Origin: an uncultured Clostridia bacterium
GTDB taxonomy: Bacteria > Bacillota > Clostridia > Christensenellales > CASEPJ01
Assembly: GCA_949289715.1 (NCBI GenBank)
Contig: CASEPJ010000166.1
Span: 1-19,768 of the forward strand
Direction: 5' to 3'
Length of the DNA: 19,768 bases
The notes beneath the pieces are model-generated. The model was not told the origin of the DNA and did not search any database. It saw only the letters and a list, made by a program, of their open reading frames with translations. Of this stretch, positions 15,640 to 19,768 are shown one piece after another. The position numbers and the translations under genes are program-made. Position 1 is the first letter of the stretch; every line of letters starts with the position of its first letter.

Positions 15640-16809
15640 TTATTTTCCTCCGTTAAAAGTGCCGCTGATGTCGAATGTCGTTTCCGTAACGAGCTTTTTC
15701 TTTGAAGTAGCAATTTTTTCCTTTAAAAATTTTAAATATTCCTCGTCGTTTATCGGCAGGGTTACGCTCTCTTTTTTCCAGGTAGATAGAAGCATGGCAT
15801 CCATTAACATAACGCCGTTTAAACCTTCGGTTCCATCCACGAAAAGAGGCTCAAGACCTAATACAGCATTGGCAAAATTATTTAAAATTCCTGCATGCTG
15901 GGGATTTTTTCCGTCGGTGCTTACATTGACTTTATAAGATTCCGGCACAGAAAACCCTTCGTTGCTTTTAAAATTAAATTCTCTTTCGTCCTGTTTCAAT
16001 TTAATAAATTCAAGACTGTCGTTTTCACAAATAATTCTGCCTAAAGTCCCTAAAACTTCAAAACGGTTCGTGCCGGGCCAATCGGCTGTGGAAGTTATAA
16101 AGCAGCCGGTGGCTCCGTTTTCATATTCCATATATGCCGTAACGTCGTCTTCCACTTCTATATTATGCCATTTTCCGAAATGACAAAAGGAGGTTATCTT
16201 TGAGGGCATCATTCCCGTTATCCATTGAAGCAAATCCAACTGATGGGGACACTGATTGAACAAAACGCCTCCTCCTTCTCCCGCCCATGTGGCACGCCAG
16301 TTGCCCGAATCGTAATATTTTTGAGTTCTGTACCAATTAGTTATAATCCAATTTATTCTCTTTATAACGCCTATTTCTCCGCCTAAAATCAATTCTCTCA
16401 TTTTTCTATAAACGCAATTAGTACGTTGATTGAACATAACGGTAAAAAGTTTATCGGATTTTTTTGCAACCTCGTTCATTTCTTTAACCTGCTTTGTATA
16501 AACGCCTGCCGGTTTTTCGCTGATTGCGTGTATTCCTTTTTGCAATGCTTCTATAACATAGGGAGGATGAAAATAATGCGGTACGGCAATAATTACTGCA
16601 TCAATTAATTTACTGTCCAACATTTTATCGGCATTGTCGAAAAGCGCCACGGGATTTTTCATATCTTTTTTTATTCTTTCAAGTTTTTTGGGGTCTATGT
16701 CCGCCACAGCGGTCAATATTCCTCTCTCTACTCCGCCGCTGTCCAACATTCGGGCATGGGCATATCCCATATTACCTACACCTATTATTCCGAATCTCAC
16801 CTTTTCCAT
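15640..16809 (-). CDS. Gfo/Idh/MocA-family dehydrogenase (first)
   Basis: A 389-residue NAD(P)-dependent oxidoreductase. It has the Rossmann motif GVGNMG (10-15), an acidic cofactor discriminator VADIDP (35-40), EKP at 98-100 (catalytic Lys99) and GEGGGVLFNQCPHQLD (177-192), with His189 and Asp192 in the active-site helix. It is longer than the 327-residue neighbour, with a C-terminal extension. Its ATG lies 13 bp inside the end of the upstream TIM-barrel gene, with AAGGAG also inside that gene, so the two products are probably made together. Substrate unknown; a pyranose, uronate or glycoside C-OH is the expected target from family precedent. Confidence 0.87.
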   Translation of the reverse strand: MEKVRFGIIGVGNMGYAHARMLDSGGVERGILTAVADIDPKKLERIKKDMKNPVALFDNADKMLDSKLIDAVIIAVPHYFHPPYVIEALQKGIHAISEKPAGVYTKQVKEMNEVAKKSDKLFTVMFNQRTNCVYRKMRELILGGEIGVIKRINWIITNWYRTQKYYDSGNWRATWAGEGGGVLFNQCPHQLDLLQWITGMMPSKITSFCHFGKWHNIEVEDDVTAYMEYENGATGCFITSTADWPGTNRFEVLGTLGRIICENDSLEFIKLKQDEREFNFKSNEGFSVPESYKVNVSTDGKNPQHAGILNNFANAVLGLEPLFVDGTEGLNGVMLMDAMLLSTWKKESVTLPINDEEYLKFLKEKIATSKKKLVTETTFDISGTFNGGK

Positions 16810-17657
16810 ATTCCGTTCGTCTCCTTAAAATTTAAATCGTACATTATTTTTTTTAACGCATTTACGGCACAATCGAATGCTTCGTTTGCGGATGTGAAAG
16901 TATATTTGTTTATCAATTTATGTTTATCCAATGTTTCGTATCCCTCAAAATGGGATAGATGCGGCTCAACAGTCAGAACGGTTACGCCCGGTTTAGCATC
17001 CATAAAATTGATAAGCTCGCTTATTTTAGCGTCGCCTTTTCCGGCGGGGACGATTTCCCCCGTGGTTTCCGATATGTCTTTTATATGCAGATAGGATATT
17101 CTGTCTTTTAGTAAATTCAATGCTTTTAAAACCCTTTCGTTACACTGAATGAAATTTGCCGGGTCGAATACAAAATTCAATTCGGTAACATTGTCTAAAA
17201 TCTCCTTGCAGTTTTCTGCCGTATCTCCCATAACGTCCTTTTCGTTTTCCAAATAAAGGTTGACTCCGTAAGATTTTGCAATATAACACAAGGTATGCAG
17301 ACAATCGCAAACCCAACTTCTGTTACAATCTCTTACGTCGTAATAAAAACTGAAAATTCTCATACGGTCTGTACCAAAAATGTTGCAAAATTCAAATAGC
17401 TTTTTTGCCTTGTCTATATGTGTTTCTATATCTTTCAAATTGACTTTGCCTATCGGGGAACCTATTGCAGAAAGACTTATTCCTTCATTTTGTAGATAAC
17501 AGGCATATTCTTTCGCCTGTTCTTGCGTAATATCCGCAATATTTACGCCGTTAATGGTTCTCAACTCTATTAAATGTAGAGAATTTTTTTTTAAAGCATT
17601 GACCTGCTCTACAAGACATTTTGCTGCTTCGTCTGCAAATGCACTGATTTTAAACAT
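16797..17657 (-). CDS. Xylose-isomerase-like TIM barrel (sugar phosphate isomerase/epimerase family), first operon gene
   Basis: A 286-residue sugar phosphate isomerase/epimerase-superfamily protein. The expected divalent-metal site is visible: Glu137 in LYLENE, Asp165 in FVFDPANF, His191 in YLHIKD and Glu231 in TVEPHL, with AGKGD (205-209) in the loop that closes over substrate. The N-terminus KISAFADEA is common in members located next to Gfo/Idh/MocA genes. It is the promoter-proximal gene of the uronate block, has a GAGGG ribosome site, and overlaps the next gene by 13 bp. Possible activities are keto-sugar isomerisation, epimerisation or elimination from a 3-keto-glycoside; sequence alone does not choose. 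Confidence 0.78.
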   Translation of the reverse strand: MFKISAFADEAAKCLVEQVNALKKNSLHLIELRTINGVNIADITQEQAKEYACYLQNEGISLSAIGSPIGKVNLKDIETHIDKAKKLFEFCNIFGTDRMRIFSFYYDVRDCNRSWVCDCLHTLCYIAKSYGVNLYLENEKDVMGDTAENCKEILDNVTELNFVFDPANFIQCNERVLKALNLLKDRISYLHIKDISETTGEIVPAGKGDAKISELINFMDAKPGVTVLTVEPHLSHFEGYETLDKHKLINKYTFTSANEAFDCAVNALKKIMYDLNFKETNGIWKR

Positions 17658-17707
17658 AATACCCTCAAAAATTCCGATTACCTATTAATCATTTATAAAT
17701 TAAATAA

Positions 17708-17736
17708 ATTATAGTTGTATAATTTTTGCAAGTCAA
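17708..17736 (-). promoter_or_regulatory. Consensus promoter of the uronate block
   Basis: On the minus strand TTGACT (17731-17736), 17 bp, TATAAT (17708-17713). The transcription start should be near 17701, giving a 43-nt leader to the ATG at 17657. The -35 lies inside a TTTTTGC-N9-GCAAAAA inverted repeat (17723-17729 / 17739-17745). Confidence 0.8.
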
Positions 17737-17766
17737 TAGCAAAAAATGCTTAAAATATTGCAATTC
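17723..17766. promoter_or_regulatory. Candidate AraC-family operator
   Basis: Two direct copies TTGCAAGTC (17726-17734) and TTGCAATTC (17758-17766), 8 of 9 identical, are spaced 32 bp start to start (about three helical turns). They cover the -35 regions of the two divergent promoters. An inverted repeat TTTTTGC-N9-GCAAAAA overlaps the first. Direct repeats spaced by whole turns are typical of AraC-family sites; assignment to the adjacent regulator is inferred. Confidence 0.4.
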
Positions 17767-17786
17767 TTGTTCAATTGTGTTATATT
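17758..17786 (+). promoter_or_regulatory. Promoter of the AraC-family gene, predicted leaderless transcript
   Basis: TTGCAA (17758-17763), 17 bp, TATATT (17781-17786). Transcription should begin about seven bases after the -10, that is at or next to the ATG at 17793. No ribosome-binding sequence precedes that ATG. Confidence 0.55.
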
Positions 17787-17792
17787 TATTAT

Positions 17793-18581
17793 ATGGAATA
17801 TATCGTAAAGGCAACCAATGCCGAATTGGGATTTAATATAATCGAAAATCCTTCTCAAAAAAATTATTACAAACACTGCCATACAGGGTTTGAATTTTTA
17901 CTGTTTTTAGAAGGCGATGCGGAATATGTTATAGAAGACAGAAAATTTTCTCTTATGCCCTACGACCTTATAATTATTAAACCGTCGCAATATCATTATC
18001 TATCAATTCGCTCGAAAAAAACTTATTCGAGATTCGTTATGAACTTTCAAAAAGAATGTGTGCCCGAAATTCTCATGGAATATTTGATGAATTGTCCCTC
18101 TGTTATAAAATTGGATAAAGAAGACGAGCTAATCTCCCTTTTTTCTAAACCATACCGCTATTTAAACGAATTCAAACAAAATTCTTTGCCTTTGATAAAC
18201 TCCGTAATAACGCAAATAATCTGCCTGTCGGCACAAAAAAAATCGGAAGAAAAACATTTGCTTAAAACCTCCCCTTTAACGAGTTTAGTTATTAAGTATG
18301 TCAACGAAAATTTAAACCAATCTTTGAATTTAGATAATATAGCAAAAAAATTATTCGTATCGAAATCCTATATGTGTCATACTTTTATAAAAGATATGCA
18401 AATCACCGTTATGCAATATGTAAGAAATAAAAAAATTTTATTGGCGGAAAATCTGATTTCTTCGGGAGAAAGCTTATCCGATGCGGCAACAAAATGCGGA
18501 TTCGACGATTACTCGACTTTTTACCGGTTATATAAAAAAATTTTCGGTATTGCGCCTTCAAAATATAAAACGGAAATATAG
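17793..18581 (+). CDS. AraC-family transcriptional regulator of the uronate block
   Basis: A 262-residue regulator. The N-terminal half is a cupin-like sensor (KHCHTGFEFLLFLEG, 28-41, with His28, His30 and Glu34, then PYDLIIIKPSQYH) that would bind a sugar-type effector. The C-terminal ~100 residues hold two helix-turn-helix units: LDNIAKKLFVSKSYMCHTF (180-198) and the second ending in ATKCGFDDYSTFYRLYKKIFG (232-252), the AraC/XylS signature. It is divergent from the uronate block and likely controls it in response to a pathway intermediate. I place the start at the ATG at 17793 instead of a TTG six codons upstream, because neither has a ribosome site and the promoter positions the ATG at the transcript's 5' end. 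Confidence 0.88.
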   Translation: MEYIVKATNAELGFNIIENPSQKNYYKHCHTGFEFLLFLEGDAEYVIEDRKFSLMPYDLIIIKPSQYHYLSIRSKKTYSRFVMNFQKECVPEILMEYLMNCPSVIKLDKEDELISLFSKPYRYLNEFKQNSLPLINSVITQIICLSAQKKSEEKHLLKTSPLTSLVIKYVNENLNQSLNLDNIAKKLFVSKSYMCHTFIKDMQITVMQYVRNKKILLAENLISSGESLSDAATKCGFDDYSTFYRLYKKIFGIAPSKYKTEI

Positions 18582-18715
18582 TTCTTTTTAATAAAATATT
18601 TCCTAAAATAAATTAAAAATAAATATTATGAATATTGATTTAAGATTGTTACTTCTCGAAAAATAAAAAATTCAATATAAACAAATTACGGTTATTAACA
18701 CACGGAGAACAAACG

Positions 18716-19303
18716 ATGAGCAAAACAAATAAAGAAAAAGAAGATTTGAGAATAATCAGAACGAAATCGCTTTTAGTTAAAGCATTATTTGAATTATTGG
18801 CAATAAAAAACCTAGATAAAATAAGTGTTTTGGATATTTGCGACACGGCAATGATACATCGAACCACTTTCTATAAACATTTCATTGACAAATACGACCT
18901 TTTAACCTTTGCGATTAAAAGATGGCAAGAAAAAATACTTCCCGAATCGTTAGCGGAGTTAAATATAAGTTCGGTAAAACTTTTTTGTGTATATTTACTC
19001 AAGACCGTAATAGACAATGTGTATGAAAATAAAAATATTCTTCTCGAAATATTAAAAAATAATCAATATACGGTAATGCCTCGACTTATGATAAGCACTT
19101 TAAACGAAAGATTAAGTTTTATCATAAATAAAAAAGGCATAGATAAAACCAAAGTACCGCTGGACGTAATAATGATGTTTTTTTCGGGAGGATTTTCTTC
19201 GCTAATATTATGGTGGCTTTCCAATTCGGAAAAAATTACAAAGGATGAATTTCTGTCATACATAAATACTATAATAACCTGTAGCGTAATACTTCCCGAT
19301 TGA
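18716..19303 (+). CDS. TetR-family regulator, DhaS-like type
   Basis: A 195-residue TetR/AcrR-type repressor. The N-terminal helix-turn-helix spans about residues 13-60, with recognition segment IHRTTFYKHFIDKYDLL, the form seen in DhaS/dihydroxyacetone-kinase-type regulators. The ligand-binding C-terminal half has FFSGGFSSLILWWLSN near 155-170, matching the FxxGG...W pattern of that subgroup. The start is supported by GGAG eight bases before the ATG. It lies 134 bp downstream of the AraC gene on the same strand. Its target is unknown; it could regulate itself, or the gene at the right edge. Confidence 0.8.
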   Translation: MSKTNKEKEDLRIIRTKSLLVKALFELLAIKNLDKISVLDICDTAMIHRTTFYKHFIDKYDLLTFAIKRWQEKILPESLAELNISSVKLFCVYLLKTVIDNVYENKNILLEILKNNQYTVMPRLMISTLNERLSFIINKKGIDKTKVPLDVIMMFFSGGFSSLILWWLSNSEKITKDEFLSYINTIITCSVILPD

Positions 19304-19681
19304 TTATTTTTTATAATTAATATAAATACAGAAATAATTTCTAAAAATAATTATTTGCGCAATAAACAATTATTATATGTTATTATTTTACTTTTATCTA
19401 TCAAATCGTTATGTAAAATTTTATATGCTTTATTAATTATTTATTTAAAAAAATATATAATGCAATTGAATTTACCTAAATATAAAAATAATAATTTTAA
19501 AATTTTCATTAATATTTAAAAATCGGTTATATCTAAAAAATTTAAATATAACTTAAAATAATAAACAGAACAACAGCAATATTCAATATGTTAATATTTA
19601 AAAGTAATTTTTAAGTTATTGAAAATAAAAATTTAAAATTTAATCAATGTTCATTTATTTACTTTATAATTTTTTTATTAT
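19304..19681. other. AT-rich intergenic region, no gene seen
   Basis: About 380 bp of almost pure A/T sequence after the TetR gene. I see small AT palindromes (AGAAAT-A-ATTTCT at 19330-19342, AAATAATTATTT at 19345-19356), but no convincing promoter, RNA gene or coding sequence. Confidence 0.6.
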
Positions 19682-19710
19682 AAAAATCCCGTTTTTTAAA
19701 CGGGATTTTT
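19682..19710 (-). terminator. Strong bidirectional terminator
   Basis: A perfect 13-bp stem (AAAAATCCCGTTT 19682-19694 / AAACGGGATTTTT 19698-19710) with a TTT loop and T-runs on both strands. It most likely ends the minus-strand gene entering from the right edge (stop at 19726); it could also stop read-through from the TetR gene. Confidence 0.88.
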
Positions 19711-19725
19711 CATATCACTAATTTA

Positions 19726-19768
19726 CTATTCACCAATAATTTTAATCATTACCCTTTTATTCCTCATA
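19726..19768 (-). CDS. C-terminal end of a gene running off the right edge
   Basis: One minus-strand frame stays open from the window edge to TAG at 19726-19728, encoding the residues MRNKRVMIKIIGE as the last ones visible. The other two frames close immediately. A strong terminator 15 bp beyond the stop supports this as a real gene end. Too little is visible to name it; the first visible ATG need not be a start codon. Confidence 0.4.
   Translation of the reverse strand, partial: MRNKRVMIKIIGE

Noticed and set aside
19304..19681. An RNA gene or small ORF in the AT-rich gap after the TetR gene.
   Set aside because: No promoter, GC-rich stem or ribosome site is visible; the palindromes are pure A/T and expected by chance.
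1..19768. CRISPR array, insertion sequence, phage or defence system.
   Set aside because: No regularly spaced repeats, transposase, integrase or nuclease-type proteins were found on either strand.

Overview
The window looks like a chromosomal segment of a low-GC (roughly one third G+C by eye) Gram-positive anaerobe, most likely a gut or plant-litter member of Clostridia. The reasons are purine-rich GGAG-type ribosome sites before most genes, several TTGACA-17-TATAAT class promoters, an orphan PfoR-type PTS IIC protein, a CmpB-type permease, corrinoid-methyltransferase-like URO-D proteins, and an AT-rich sugar-acid locus. TGA is used as a stop. I see no tRNA, rRNA, CRISPR array, insertion sequence or phage gene.

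Left part (1-5000): on the minus strand lie an orphan PTS_EIIC_2 membrane protein (97-1281), a CmpB-type permease (1514-2272) and a phosphoglycolate-phosphatase-like HAD hydrolase (2392-3048). A divergent promoter pair at 3072-3145 separates the HAD gene from a plus-strand cytoplasmic six-hairpin glycosidase-like protein (3175-4710). That gene ends at a strong hairpin terminator.

Centre (5015-17657): a 12.6 kb minus-strand block is devoted to sugar-acid catabolism. In transcription order it holds a xylose-isomerase-like TIM barrel, two Gfo/Idh/MocA dehydrogenases, UxaC, UxuA, an SDR-type fructuronate reductase, a URO-D-like methyltransferase, KDPG aldolase, a second isomerase-like TIM barrel, KDG kinase, an orphan class I SAM-binding protein and a second URO-D-like protein. 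UxaC, the SDR reductase, UxuA, KdgK and KdgA form the complete glucuronate to fructuronate to mannonate to KDG to KDPG to pyruvate plus glyceraldehyde-3-phosphate route. The pathway enzymes are accompanied by two dehydrogenases, two isomerase/lyase-fold proteins and two URO-D-like proteins. This suggests the real substrate is a modified or conjugated uronate that must be oxidised, cleaved or demethylated before it enters the pathway; that is inference. No uronate transporter and no corrinoid carrier protein are present.

Right part (17658-19768): a compact divergent control region carries a consensus promoter for the block and a promoter for an AraC-family regulator whose predicted transcript starts at its ATG (leaderless). 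A TetR-family regulator of the DhaS-like type follows, then about 420 bp of AT-rich DNA, a near-perfect hairpin terminator and the last codons of a minus-strand gene running off the right edge.

The block is probably not a single simple transcript. Tight or overlapping junctions (16797/16809, 13203/13206, 8413) alternate with 85-270 bp gaps that contain hairpins and further promoter candidates. The last URO-D-like gene has a perfect-consensus promoter of its own.
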